Of a stretch of DNA of 64,000 nucleotides, positions 24,374 to 35,778 are shown one piece after another. A program made the position numbers and the translations under genes. Each line of letters opens with the position of its first letter. Position 1 is the first letter of the stretch. This DNA is from Aphidius gifuensis (lineage: Eukaryota > Arthropoda > Insecta > Hymenoptera > Braconidae): NCBI RefSeq assembly GCF_014905175.1, contig NC_057789.1:4030001-4094000 (forward strand), written 5' to 3'. The notes under the pieces are model-generated. The model did not search any database, was not told the origin of the DNA, and worked only from the letters and a program-made list of their open reading frames with translations.

Positions 24374-27023
24374 GATTAAATTATTTTTATATTTAAAAAA
24401 ACACTCTCAAAAACAAAATAATATCAGTATATCAAATTGAGTATATATAATTTTTCTTTTTTTTGTTCAGGAAAAAAAAAAAATAATATTTTCAATTGGG
24501 GCTCGGTCAGGGTACGTCCAGCCCCAATGAGAAAATTTTTCTGCCTTCGAGAATAATTTTCGAAACTCTATTCAGCTCTTTTTTTTAAATATAATGCAAA
24601 GACAATTGGTCTTTGCTTTAAAGCAAATAGAAAAATAATTATGTATATTTAAAAATATGAAAAAAATATATAAATAATATAGAAGAAATAATATTGTTTC
24701 GTTGTAATAATGAAACTGATGATTGTGATGGATCATGTCTTGGTTTAAATAATACAATCCCCACCATTTATTATAACGAGGGAGTACGTGATAAGTGAGT
24801 AACAAACCAGATAACAAATGGTACAAAGAATATATATATTTCTTCAACTTGTAACATTTATTATACATGTACTAATTATATATATGATTGTGTTGATGTT
24901 CTTATTGCGACATAATGTCTCAGTTGAAATAGACAAATAACAAATTGATTCACGTGCAATAAAGAGGCTCGCCATATTTTATACCAATCAAAAACAAATA
25001 TTTATATAAAAATAAATTAATAAAATAACAATTGTACAATAATATTTTTCTACAATAATTATTATGGAAGGTTTTTAAAGATTAACGATAAGATATAAAC
25101 AAGATTTTTAAAAATGATAATTATTTATATAAATGATCTTTTTTTTTTAATTGATATTTTTAATTAATAAAAATTTTAATTTTTTTAAAATTAGCTTAAT
25201 AAATTATTTTATCAAATAGAATTGAAATTTTTTAATTAATCTAAATACTTTTAATTTTTATTATTATTTAAAATTAAAATTTCGATTTTTTTCTTGGTAA
25301 TTTTCTTTTTTTTTAAATTGTTTATTTTTCTCCTTTTTTTTTTTTTTATCTTTATAATTTACAAGTGTTTGACCTGAAACAACGAGTCTCAATGACACAT
25401 GTTTTATTATAAAAATAAAAAAATAAAATTTACCAAACAAATTAAAGTTAATAAAACATTAAAAATAGCTTAATTATTATTTTTTTTTTTTACAATAAAT
25501 ATTGTGTGTTTTAATAAAATTACTTGCCACAATTTTAGTAGACATTTCTTGAGTATAATTAAATAAAATTAACTATATTATTAATTATTTGTTTCAACTG
25601 AATTCACAAGACTGACTGATTTTAAATTTGTAACATAACTTTATAATAATATTTATTTAATAATCTTTGACCTTAGATTGATTACGATTAATAAATATTA
25701 TAATTTATCGAAATAAAAAAAAATGTAAATTACGTTTATATCAAAGATAAATAATATTGATGGAAAATTTTCTAATTTGAATAGAGAAAGTCTACTTTTA
25801 CATGATGAAAATAATGAAAAATAATTTTACTTCTAGAATCTTCGATGATGATCAATATAAATTATGAATCTCAATATCCTTGACTTGTTTATTGATGTGA
25901 AGCCAATCTACCCTCAACATATTGCCTCAATTGTGATAATTAAAAAAAATGTTTTATTTGTCAATGAAATACTATCAATAAAGGTCAATTCATAAAATGA
26001 TTTTATTTAGCATAAATTATCAACTTCCCTTGTATAAAATTATCAAATTTACAAAATTGCCAATAAATCATTCAACTTTAAAATAATAATGATAATAAAA
26101 TTAAGATATTCAAGTGAACGTCATTTAATTTAATAATCTTTTGAGCATGAATTTACAACGTACAAAGAAGAATCATTCAAAAGACGCAGATAAAATGTGA
26201 TAATCTAATTTTTATTTTATTTTTTTTTTCTTCTTACATCAACAAACATTTGTAAATTTAAAATCAAGGTCTAATTGTTTAAGAATATTTTCATCGAAAA
26301 CAATTTTATGTGAATTTTCTTTTAATGCATTTGATGTATTTGACCGGGTAAATATTTCTTTGATAACGATTTAATGCTAAACGATCAAAACATGATAAAC
26401 ATGTCATTGTCAACAAGAAATCATTGAAACAATTTTATTTATTTTTTAAACAATGGAAATAATAGAATTATATATCTATGATTTTTATTTATTTTTTTTT
26501 TTTTTCAATCATTTTTTTACTATAAAATAAATTATTGATTATATGAAAAATAAATTTAGATTGTTTTTATTTTTTTCTATATTTAAATGTATTTTTTTTG
26601 TTACGTGATAAGGTCATGAGATGTTAAAGTTTAGTAAATATAATTTTAAAATAAAAGACGCACATTGATGTTGTTGTCAGGGTCAAATCTGTGGATCACG
26701 TTTTTCTTTAATCTCTCAAGTAATCATATGATGATTTTTTCTCTCTAGTTTTTATGATTTACAAGTGACTTTAAATGATCAACAAAATAATAGATAAAAT
26801 AATTTTTCATTACGATGTTTTTGTTATTGTTTATTGTTGATGTTCAAGTATGTTTAATGCATTTGATAAAATTAATCTTTGAAATATTTTATTTGTATGA
26901 TTTATATTACAATGTACTAAATAGTTTTTGATTTTTATACTTTGCATTAAACTTTATTTTTTTTACATGTTTATTTACAAAGTTTACATGTTATTTAATT
27001 AAATGATTTATCAATGTATTTTT
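24374..27023. other. AT-rich intergenic region with one GC-rich hairpin
   Basis: A GC-rich inverted repeat sits at 24495-24528, upstream of Miox. From about 24600 to 26990 I see only AT-rich sequence with homopolymer runs and no coding exon. The last part before 27024 should be 3' UTR of the splicing regulator gene. Confidence 0.6.
24495..24528. repeat. Perfect 9-bp GC-rich inverted repeat (hairpin)
   Basis: ATTGGGGCT (24495-24503) and AGCCCCAAT (24520-24528) are exact inverted arms around a 16-base loop. Outside them TTTTC and GAAAA extend the pairing with one bulge. It lies about 125-160 bases upstream of the first Miox exon. It could be a structured leader, a protein-binding palindrome or a transposon remnant. 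Confidence 0.6.
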
Positions 27024-30000
27024 TCAAGATGACACTGAATCAGAATTACTTGAATTTTTTGATGTTCTAGAACGTCGTCTTGCAGGTGATCGCGAACGAG
27101 TTCTATGACGTGAACTTGATTTTTTAGTTTTTTTTGAACGATGAGATCTTGATCTGCTTGGGCTATCATAACTATTTAAAAAATAAAATAAATAAATAAA
27201 TAAATTAAAATTGAATTAGAATTAAAAAGGTCATAAATTTAAATTTAAATGAAAATCTATAAACAATTACCTTTTGTGTGAACTCTTCTTTTTTTTATAT
27301 TTTTTATGACTTCTGTGTCGATCAGATTTACCATGACTACCACTATGACTACGTGATCTTGATAATGATTTTGTTCTCGTTCTAGATCTTGGTCTTGAAC
27401 GTTTAACAGTTTGTTCTTTATTTTTACTTTTACTTGTTAATAAATTTTCACCAATTCGTAATTCCATTTGGTCATTTTGTTGATTTGGTGATGGTATAGA
27501 ATTTATCTCATCTGATTCAATAGTAATATCATTATTAATATCAAAATTTGTTGTTGTTTTAGTTGAATTTGGTACTTGTATTTGACTTAAAAACATTGTT
27601 GCTTTTTTTCTTCTTTCTAATTGTAATTGTCGTTCACGTGAATGTAGCTTATCTCTTGCAGCTGCTGCTAATTTATCTTTTATTTTATCATCAACTTGTT
27701 GTTTATATTTTATTTGATTTTGATAATCTTCAAGTATATCATCAGTTAAATCAACAAGTTCATTTTCTTCACTATTAATTTTTTTTATAATTATTTCATT
27801 ATCAGTTATTAATTTATTTTCAAATTGACTATTTAGTTTTTTTATTGGTAAATTTATATTTTTATTATTAATATCTTTATCTTTATTTTTATCATTATCA
27901 ATATCATCAACAGCAACATCATCACCACCACCACCACCACCACTACTACCAACAGCATCATCATCATCGTCATCTTGTTTTTCATTATTTTCATTTTCAT
28001 CATCTGATTCTTCAATTGGTAAGGCACTACGTTTTTCAATAACACTATTATCATTATCTTTTGTTTTTTTAATTGAAAATGATACTGTTGTTATTTGTTT
28101 ATCATTTTTTTTTTTAGGCTGTATCATTTTAACACGTTTATATACTTCCTCCATACGCATTTGTTTTTTTTGTAATTCAATTTTTTTTAATTTTTCTTCT
28201 TCTGGTTCTTGTTTACGTATTAATTCTTCTTCAGTTAATACTTTTGAATTTGCAGCACCTTCATTTATCGTTAATTTATGTACATAATAACCATGATATT
28301 GATGTGATAATTCCAAAAAATTAAATCTTGGATCACCTTTTGCTTTGACAATTGCCTCAAAATCACGTCCATTTTTAGCAACATAACTTGCCATTTTATC
28401 AATGATTATTTGTACATCAGCTGGTGGTACAATAAACGAAGGTCGTGTTAGAGGTTTTGGAGGTGTTGGACCATAAGGTACAAGTGGTGCTGGTGGTTCT
28501 TTGGGTCCTGGTGTTGTACATTCTGATTGTACTGTTGCACTAATCATTGGCACAGCTGGAGATTGTTGAGTTGGTTGTCCATTAGCTCCATAAATAACTG
28601 GACCATGAATATATTGTTGAGGAACTGGTGGATACGTTGGATATGTCTTTAAACAAAAAAATTAATTTCATTATAATCTCTCTACACATTTTTTTTCTTT
28701 TCAAGTGTTTATTAAAATATTAATTTATCGATTTATCATTGATTGTAATATAAAATAAACTTGTTGTTAATGTCTCAAGAGCTATTGATATAATGACGTC
28801 AATAAAATAAATAAAAAAATAATTATCAGACAAGTTCAACAAAAAATAAATTACAGATTAGATATAAAAAATATACTTACTGAAGCTGGAGGATAATATC
28901 CTGGTGGTGGAATTTGTTGTACTGGCATTTGAATATCCGAAGGTGGAGGTTGTTGTTTACCCGTTATTTTATTCACCAACATTGAATAGGCACAATTTTC
29001 AGATGGTTTGTACTGTATGCTTGGTATACTGGGTGCCTGTGGGAAAAAAATTATTAAAAAAAAAAATTATTAGTTAAAATTTTCCATTGTAATTTAATAA
29101 ATTTATTTATAATTATTTAATTGTTCAATAAATCTAGCGATATTTGTATGAATTATAATTATAACAGTAAAATCAATATATAATTATTCAACAAATATCA
29201 AAAGATTAATCTCAAAAGATGTAATTTGAGATTATATATTTTTTGTTTAAATGAAAAACTAAGTGCCAAAAGACAGTGGATCCAAGTGCATACCAGAACC
29301 AGCCCTGGAAACAGAAATAATATCAGAAATAAATTAGCAAGTAGGTGTACATTTTAACATGTTTCACAAACAATAATCTCACAAATCAAAGTATACTATT
29401 ATTATATTAGTGAGTATTGTTTCTTTGATATAATGTGAAATTTTTAAATGTCTGCAAATCCTTGAACACTGCACTTACCAAACATATTACAGACATTTTT
29501 AAAATTAAATTTTATTATCTATTGATGACTAAAATAAAATTATGAATAACCTACCGCTTCAACTTTTGAGAGTGACGATGCAAGACTAGGATGAAGATAG
29601 GACTCATCACCATCATCAGATTCTTCAGATTCTAAAATAATAATAATAAAAATTTCAAGAGTTAATTTATTGAATATAAAAAAAAAGATAATTATAAACT
29701 TACCAGACTCTTTTTTGTCAGGCTCTTTATCAGGATTATATTTTCCATTTTTAATTGCCTCCAATACAAGTTTATAATAAGGATTTAATGCACCATCAAT
29801 TGATAAAAATGAAAATTGTGGATTATTTGATTGTTTAGCTTTTATCAATATTTCCATTTGACTACCTTGACGACTTATAAATGTTGCTGTTTTTGTGATA
29901 ATTGCATTTAACTTTTGAGTATCTGGCTGTAAATGAAAAATGAATTTAAAAATTTAATAAAATCATCATCAACACAAGAAAATAAAAAAAAAAAACAAAC

Positions 30001-31726
30001 AAATAATTACCAAAATCATTCCTTCAGGTGCTTCAAGTTCTGGTGGTAATACAAATGCTTGATCATCATCATCTTGAGAGCCATCAGATGCTTTTGGACT
30101 TTGTGAATCTTCTCCAATTGCTGGCTGACTATCTGGATCGTCATAATTATAAGATACTTGTCCATAAGTATTATCAGTACCAAGTGCTTGATGCAAACGT
30201 TTAATTTCTTCTTCTAAAAATATAATACAACATATTTATTAATAAATAATTAAAGTGTTGTTGTTGGTGGTTTTAATAATGTTCAATTAATTTACCATGA
30301 TACATTGATTCTTCAGCATCATTGTTGTACAATGATCGATATCTTTCCTCGTCACAAAGTTGTTCTACCTTGAGCTCTTCCTCAGTTAGTATTGTCCGTA
30401 GATCAAAACCACCAGATGGTGGCTCATGACTTTTAAGATCTCCAAGTGCTCCACGTCCATCGTATCTGAAGGACACATTTAAATAAAAATTAGTTATTAT
30501 AATAAATATTAAAATTTTAAACAATATTTATTTATTCAATAGAATAAATTGTTCTTCATTCTCCTCAGCATCTGAAAATAAAAATAAAATTAAATGAATA
30601 AATTAACTTCCCCTGGGCTATATATTGGATAGTTAATAAAATTTTTTCAATTTCTTTTTTAAATTAAATTACCAAATGTTGTTGTTATTATTATTATTTA
30701 TTTGTTTAATTTTATTTGAAACAATTTGCAAGTTTTTATGAAAAAAAGCATGAGATAATTGGCTCAAAAAAAAATTAAAAATTAAAAGTGTTTTTAGAAA
30801 TTTTATAAGTTATTATAAAAGTGCATAGAAAAATAAAAAATATTTTAATAATTTTTATGATCATTTGCTTGATGATCAGGTTGTTTATCAACATGACTCA
30901 GTTACTATACATACCAGTGGCTGATTGAACGTTGTTTACGACAATCAGCATATTATTATTATTTTAAAATTTTTTTTTAAATATTTTATTATTGCCGAAT
31001 AATCTTTTGGCATATTTATTTTATTTTTTATTGCATTTGATTCATTTCTCTCTACGTTGTGTCTCACCTTGCTCCTGGGTAATGTCCCAAGTATCCCAAA
31101 ATGAGGATAATGATTGTCTGGTGATGACCAATTGATCCAATTGATGGCTTGATGATTAATCACCTGCGAAAATCTTAAACACAGTCTTCGAATTTTCATG
31201 TCCAAATAAAAGAACACCATTTTTTAATCGCCAAAGTTTATTTATCTTCCACTTAATTATTTTAATTATTTTCGTCCTTGCTCTTGGTTATTATTTATTC
31301 CTTTATTATTATTTACGTTTGTTGTTTTTGTTAGAAAAAAACAACGTACTGGTGCAGATATATTTTTTGGATTTGTTTGAAAATATATTATTAATATTAT
31401 TTGTTTTTTTTTTTTTTTTTTTTTTGAAAGAAGAAATAAGATAAAAACAATTATTTTAATCCTAGAATTTTACAGTGTGTGTAAATTGTGATTGTTGATA
31501 TTTTTTTTTTTTTCTAGGTTAAGAAAACGGACCTGTCTATTTTCATCGTGTTATCAGCCATCCATGGTATCAAGTGCTTTCCTTGATCAATCATTTTCGC
31601 CTTCTCATCGTCTCGAAATAATTTGCAGCTGTATCCAAACACCAAAAGCTCCTGTGGTTCTTCTTCGACATTTTTTTTTCGTAAAATACCCGAATCGACA
31701 AGCCAACGTTGATTTTTCGACGCCAT
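27024..31726 (-). CDS. su(w[a]): Suppressor of white-apricot splicing regulator (SFSWAP family)
   Basis: Eight coding exons in transcript order: 31726-31533, 30465-30296, 30213-30011, 29926-29704, 29631-29555, 29036-28881, 28646-27271, 27171-27024. All phases agree, giving 848 residues. It is a nuclear SR-like regulator of alternative splicing. The N-terminal family block LLVFGYSCKLFRDDEKA and HLIPWM is followed by RYDGRGALGDL. Two SURP domains sit at about 194-243 (AIITKTATFISRQG..PYYKLV) and 421-465 (IIDKMASYVAKNG..YHGYYV). The block DKLAAAARDKLHSRERQLQ precedes a C-terminal RS domain (RSRPRSRTRTKSLSRSRS and SRSHRSKKTKKSSSRHR). In Drosophila this gene represses splicing of its own first introns (established knowledge). 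Here the first donor is weak (ACAG|GTCCGT), and intron 1 holds a candidate stop-carrying exon. Confidence 0.95.
29294..29304 (-). other. su(w[a]): Candidate 11-nt microexon in a su(w[a]) intron
   Basis: Within the intron between 29555 and 29036, TTCTGTTTCCAG is followed by 11 bases and then GTATGCAC on the minus strand, in a patch richer in G/C than the rest of the intron. Inclusion would shift the frame. It may instead be a conserved splicing-control element. Confidence 0.25.
31068..31163 (-). other. su(w[a]): Candidate poison exon in intron 1 of su(w[a])
   Basis: A 96-nt segment flanked by acceptor TTTTCGCAG (ending 31164) and a strong donor AGCAAG|GTGAGA (31068/31067) stands out from the A/T-rich intron by its base composition. 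Exon 1 leaves two bases (AG), so inclusion reads AG|G TGA and stops at once. Inclusion would give a transcript with a premature stop, a normal way for SR-type proteins to limit themselves. Splice motifs and the stop are seen directly; the regulatory role is inference. Confidence 0.5.
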
Positions 31727-32151
31727 TTTAACGTTATAACTGAATCATGGATGAATGATGATGGAATGAAAAAAAAAATACGCGGCGATTTGCGACTCCC
31801 CCTTTTCGATTCCTTCTCTATTTTCCATTTCCACATACACACTTTTCTATGCTTGTCTCTCTCTCATTTTTGTGTTGATGTTGTGTGTGTACATGTTTTG
31901 TATCAAAACAATATTTATTTAAATAATAAGATTAAATTAAAAATAATTTTTATAAATAATCAACACTCAAATTTTTAATTACTAAGTTGGTTTATTTAGT
32001 CTTGTCGTTTATAAATTGGAAATTTAATTTTTTGATTATTAATTTCATACATAATAATTAATGATTATTATTCATTTTGATATTTAAATATTATTTTCTA
32101 TTCTACTGTATCAACTAATCAATAATTAGTAGAATATTTTTAGAAAAAAAT

Positions 32152-32885
32152 TTAAGCAATTGCTCCATATCTATCAACGAGTCTTCTTGTTTCACCTGTT
32201 TGCATTTGTCGTAAATGCTTGTAATAGCTGTACACAACAAGAAGTGAATACACATTTATTGCTGAAATAAAAATTAAAAAATTAACGACTCATTATTCAT
32301 CATGAAATTAATTAACAATCAAGTTAATAAATACATACCAAAGAACAGTAAAAATACTGAAAATCCCATTGCGTCTTCAGCATGATACTTGATGACACTG
32401 AATGCCAATAAAATTGTGACCAAAGAAAAGAACAATGTGTAAGCAGTTGATAAAACAAGATACACAATCATGTGAGATGGTTTTCTCTAAGAAAAAAAAA
32501 TACAAACAATTAATTAATTTGTTCCATCAAAATTATCATTGATTAAATGAAAAAAATAAAAATTAACTAACAGCAATGACACCGTAAAGAGTTAATCCAT
32601 AAACAACATATCCAACAATCATTGCCAACAATGCCCAGTCATTGAATTGATATTGGACAATTGTACCATTTGATGGATATTGAAAAATAATTGAAACTTC
32701 TGATAAATATTGTAATGCTGGTCTTGGAACAGTGTACTGAATCTATTAAAACAAAAAATTTATTTATAATTTATATTTTAATTAGTTGAAATAATTTTAA
32801 AATTTAATTTACTTACAATATTTAATATTAAAATAATTATTGTTCCTGTACGGAGATCCAAACAACAGCAACCGTCGACTTTCAT
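32152..32885 (-). CDS. Small four-helix membrane protein (insect DUF4728-like)
   Basis: Four exons in transcript order: 32885-32817, 32742-32572, 32486-32339, 32261-32152; phases agree, 165 residues. It starts MKVDGCCCLDLRTGTIIILI, a cysteine cluster leading into a first membrane helix. This is typical of an insect family of tetraspanning proteins of poorly known role, distantly like lysosomal LAPTM proteins. Three further hydrophobic segments are seen (ALLAMIVGYVVYGLTLYGV; VYLVLSTAYTLFFSLVTILL; MGFSVFLLFFGAINVYSLL), then a charged cytosolic tail ending RRLVDRYGAIA. A likely glycosylation site (NGT) lies in the first loop. It is divergent from Nse1, with about 1 kb between starts. The family assignment is from memory and moderate. 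Confidence 0.75.
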
Positions 32886-33879
32886 CTTGAAAAAATTGTT
32901 TATTTATTAAGAGAAAAAAACATCAAGTGTAATTTTTTAATTTATAGGTAATAATATTGTTATTGCGTCGTAGATATTGATACCGGTGGATTAAATATCA
33001 GTTATATTTATTATTATATAAATTAATTTGAAATTATTATTAGAATAATACTCACGGTTATAATTTTTGTAATATGTCAATTGTAATTTGATATCTTGGT
33101 AGAATAGATTATGATTATTTATTTATTTAAAATTATTTGATCAAAATGCAAAATGAATCATCCAAGTGCATCAAAGATAAATGCATCAAACAGCTGATGA
33201 TGAAAGTGACAGTGAGAGAAGGATCATCTTTCTCTCTCTCAGTTATTGTTATTGTTTTGTTTTTTTTTTTAAACTAGAGAAAAGAAAATGGCGTTGATTT
33301 AAAGGGTTTTTTTTTTTATTTAGTAATTTTATTGGTGCTTATTTTTCTTCAATAGTTGCTTTCTTTCACAAAAATCTTCAACTGGAGCTCCAGATAAACG
33401 CCATCTGTTGGATCAGAAAGCGTCATCTGTGAGCAAATGTACAAACGTGATTTTCAAAATAGAAAATGGCTGAGCATTGGCGTCAACTCTGTTATTTATT
33501 TGTTATAGTTGTCGGTCGACCAGATAACCGGGAAAACAGAGTTGACGCCAATTCAAGTCTTTCAAATTTTTACTGCCTTCAATGTTAATGAACAGATGGC
33601 GTTTATCAAACTCCACTAGTCTGAAAGAAACAATAATATCTTTCATCTACAAGTTTTTGCCGGTTTTAATTTTTATTGTTATCATTTATCTATCAAAACA
33701 CACATGTGTGATCTCTCCTTCAAAAAAACAAAAAAAAAAACAACATTCATGTGAAAACAAAAGAAAGTTTCAACAATATATAACAAACATTATCAATTTA
33801 TATAAATTTATTCGTATCGCAGTTTAACCAATAAACTTGATAAATTAAATTAAATTTATTGTAACTTAAAAATATAAAA
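32886..33879. other. Divergent promoter region with nested inverted repeats
   Basis: It separates the four-helix protein gene (minus) and Nse1 (plus). It contains a GAGAG tract (about 33210-33240), AAAATGGCG (33285-33293) and two nested pairs of perfect inverted arms (33393-33607). The remaining sequence is AT-rich without coding signs. Confidence 0.6.
33393..33607. repeat. Nested inverted repeats upstream of Nse1
   Basis: The outer arms (33393-33409 and 33591-33607) are a perfect 17-bp inverted pair centred on ACGCCATCTG/CAGATGGCGT. The inner arms (33476-33493 and 33535-33552) are a perfect 18-bp pair, ATTGGCGTCAACTCTGTT and its complement, around a 41-base loop. The inside of each outer arm is not complementary, so this is two separate palindromes on one axis. 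It could be a fold-back mobile element or paired protein-binding sites. Confidence 0.75.
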
Positions 33880-35620
33880 ATGTCTTCAAGGTCAACATTA
33901 GGAATGCAACAATTTCTTCAAGTTATCATGCACAATGAAGTCTTGAGTGATCAAGAAGTTTCCAATGAATGTGTTCGAATATTAGGTAAATTATTATTAA
34001 TCATGATGTAATTATTTATTTCTCAATTTTAATGATTTTTTAGATTTATTAATTATTATTTCTGATACAGGTGAGAGAAGTCATGTTAGATGTATTACTG
34101 AAATAAACAATAGTTTATCATCAATCAACATGGCAATTCAATCTGGTAAAGATGAACTTACTGGTGAAATTTTTTGGGCATTTGTACCAACAATTAAAGA
34201 TGAAAAAATGAGGTATTAAAATTAAATTATTAAATGACAATTTGTGTGTATAAACATGACAAGATTATTAATTTTTTTATGTGTTAATTTTGTTTAGATA
34301 TCAGTCAAAGTATACTCAAGCACAATTGGATTTATTGAGAGCAATATTTTTGGAGATTCTTGATTCTGAAAATGGCTTCATCTCGAGTATTGATGCTTTA
34401 AATATTCAATCAACTTTGGAACCAAGACTTTCTCATGCTGAAGCTGAAACAACAATTGGCGAAATGGTTTCATCAAAATGGTTGTCATCAAAGGTATTGC
34501 TGTTGCCTAAATTTTTATTTATCATTTAAATATTATCATTAAGGTTGATTCCGAATATCTGAATTTCTGATAGACTTTCGATTTTTTCGGCTTATTTTCT
34601 AAATGAAATAATTATCTATATTGTGAATTTTTTTGAATTTTTTCTTGTTTGCTTTTTTCGAGATATTTACTGTCAAAGTTGACAACTTTAACACACAAGG
34701 TATACGCGTTACCTCATGTTTTTACGAATAACTTTTTTTTGTGTTGATTCAAAACTGTACATTTACTATCAGATTGTAGCCCTGGACAAGACGAAATTTT
34801 GATAATTATTTCAATTTTTTCTTCTTTTTCTTTTAATAAATATTTAACTTTTAAACTTCGAAATTTTGCTAGATGCGCGGCACACAGACATGAACACAAG
34901 CATGGTTTTGGCGTACGACGTAAACTTTGTTTGCTAGTGTGTTGCCGCGCACACACATACTACTAAAGAACTTGGTTTTTTCATCAGTGGCGCCACAAAA
35001 ATTTCAGGATACGGGGAATAAAAAATAGCGTTATTAATATACGGGCCCTTTGTGGCATAAATATTGGTACGGCGATGGGACTTGGAATCAACCTTAATAT
35101 ATTTTTATTTAATTAATTTTCAGGAGGGAAATATTTACATTGGTGTTCGAAGCACCATTGAATTGATGCCATTCTTTCGTGCATCACATCATGATGAATT
35201 TAACGCTTGTCCAATATGCGATCGTTCATTATTTCACGTAAGTTTTATAAAAATAATACACATTTAATTTGTTTAATTAAAAATTGATACATTTTTTTAA
35301 AAATTAATTATCTAGGGCCACAAATGTGAAAATTGTCAAGCTGTTCATCATCTCTACTGTCTTGGTATTGCTAAAAAAAGAACTGGTATGCTTGAGTGTT
35401 TCAAATGTAAAAAAACACTAAATGCTACAGATCTTCCATGTTAGTATAAATTTAATAAATAATATTTACTTTTAAAATATTTATTTATATTAATAAAATT
35501 TAAATATATATTCTAGGTATTGATTTAAATAGTTCACGTGGAAGTCAAGCTGAACAAGATGGAACACCAAGTCCACCAATTAAAATTAAAGGAAAAGGAA
35601 AAAAACGTAAGGAGCATTGA
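33880..35620 (+). CDS. NSMCE1: Nse1, RING-type subunit of the SMC5/6 complex
   Basis: Exons: 33880-33985, 34071-34212, 34298-34493, 35124-35237, 35316-35439, 35517-35620; phases agree, 261 residues, the usual family size. Nse1 pairs with a MAGE-type Nse3 and with Nse4 to regulate SMC5/6 in DNA repair and replication-fork stability. The N-terminal half is the winged-helix region (MQQFLQVIMHNEVLSDQEV; YTQAQLDLLRAIFLEIL; ALNIQSTLEPRLSHAEAE). The C-terminus carries the variant RING with CPICDRSLFHG, KCENCQAVHHLYCLG and ECFKCKK, a C4HC3 pattern. A lysine-rich tail KIKGKGKKRKEH ends it. Intron 3 holds a TTAA-flanked mobile element. The gene converges on CCDC174 only 158 bp away. Confidence 0.93.
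34539..35097. mobile_element. Non-autonomous TTAA-target DNA transposon (MITE) in Nse1 intron
   Basis: The third Nse1 intron is filled by an element with perfect terminal inverted repeats GGTTGATTCC (34543-34552) and GGAATCAACC (35084-35093). TTAA lies on both flanks (34539-34542 and 35094-35097), the target duplication typical of piggyBac-type elements. The interior (about 531 bp) has no long reading frame, is richer in CpG than nearby introns and has a sub-terminal inverted pair TGCGCGGCA / TGCCGCGCA (about 34873-34955). The ends are intact and identical, suggesting recent insertion. The superfamily call is inference from the TTAA. Confidence 0.8.
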
Positions 35621-35778
35621 ATAACAATAACAAAAATAAATAAAAAAAACAACCACAAAGTATATTTAAAAAAAAATAAACCATATGTATTTTAAAGTTT
35701 TCTCTATTTCATATTATCAACAAATAATTAAACTTTATTTTTATATAAATAAAAAATAATTATCTAATTAATATTACA

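Noticed and set aside
24572..24868. 98-codon minus-strand frame upstream of Miox
   Set aside because: Composition is that of translated AT-rich DNA (Tyr, Leu, Ile, Asn, Phe), with no motif, splice sites or conserved pattern.
30541..30571. Second acceptor-like site in su(w[a]) intron 1 (TTTTCAG before ATGCTGAGG)
   Set aside because: No usable donor follows within a reasonable distance, so it is kept only as a possible cryptic site and not annotated.
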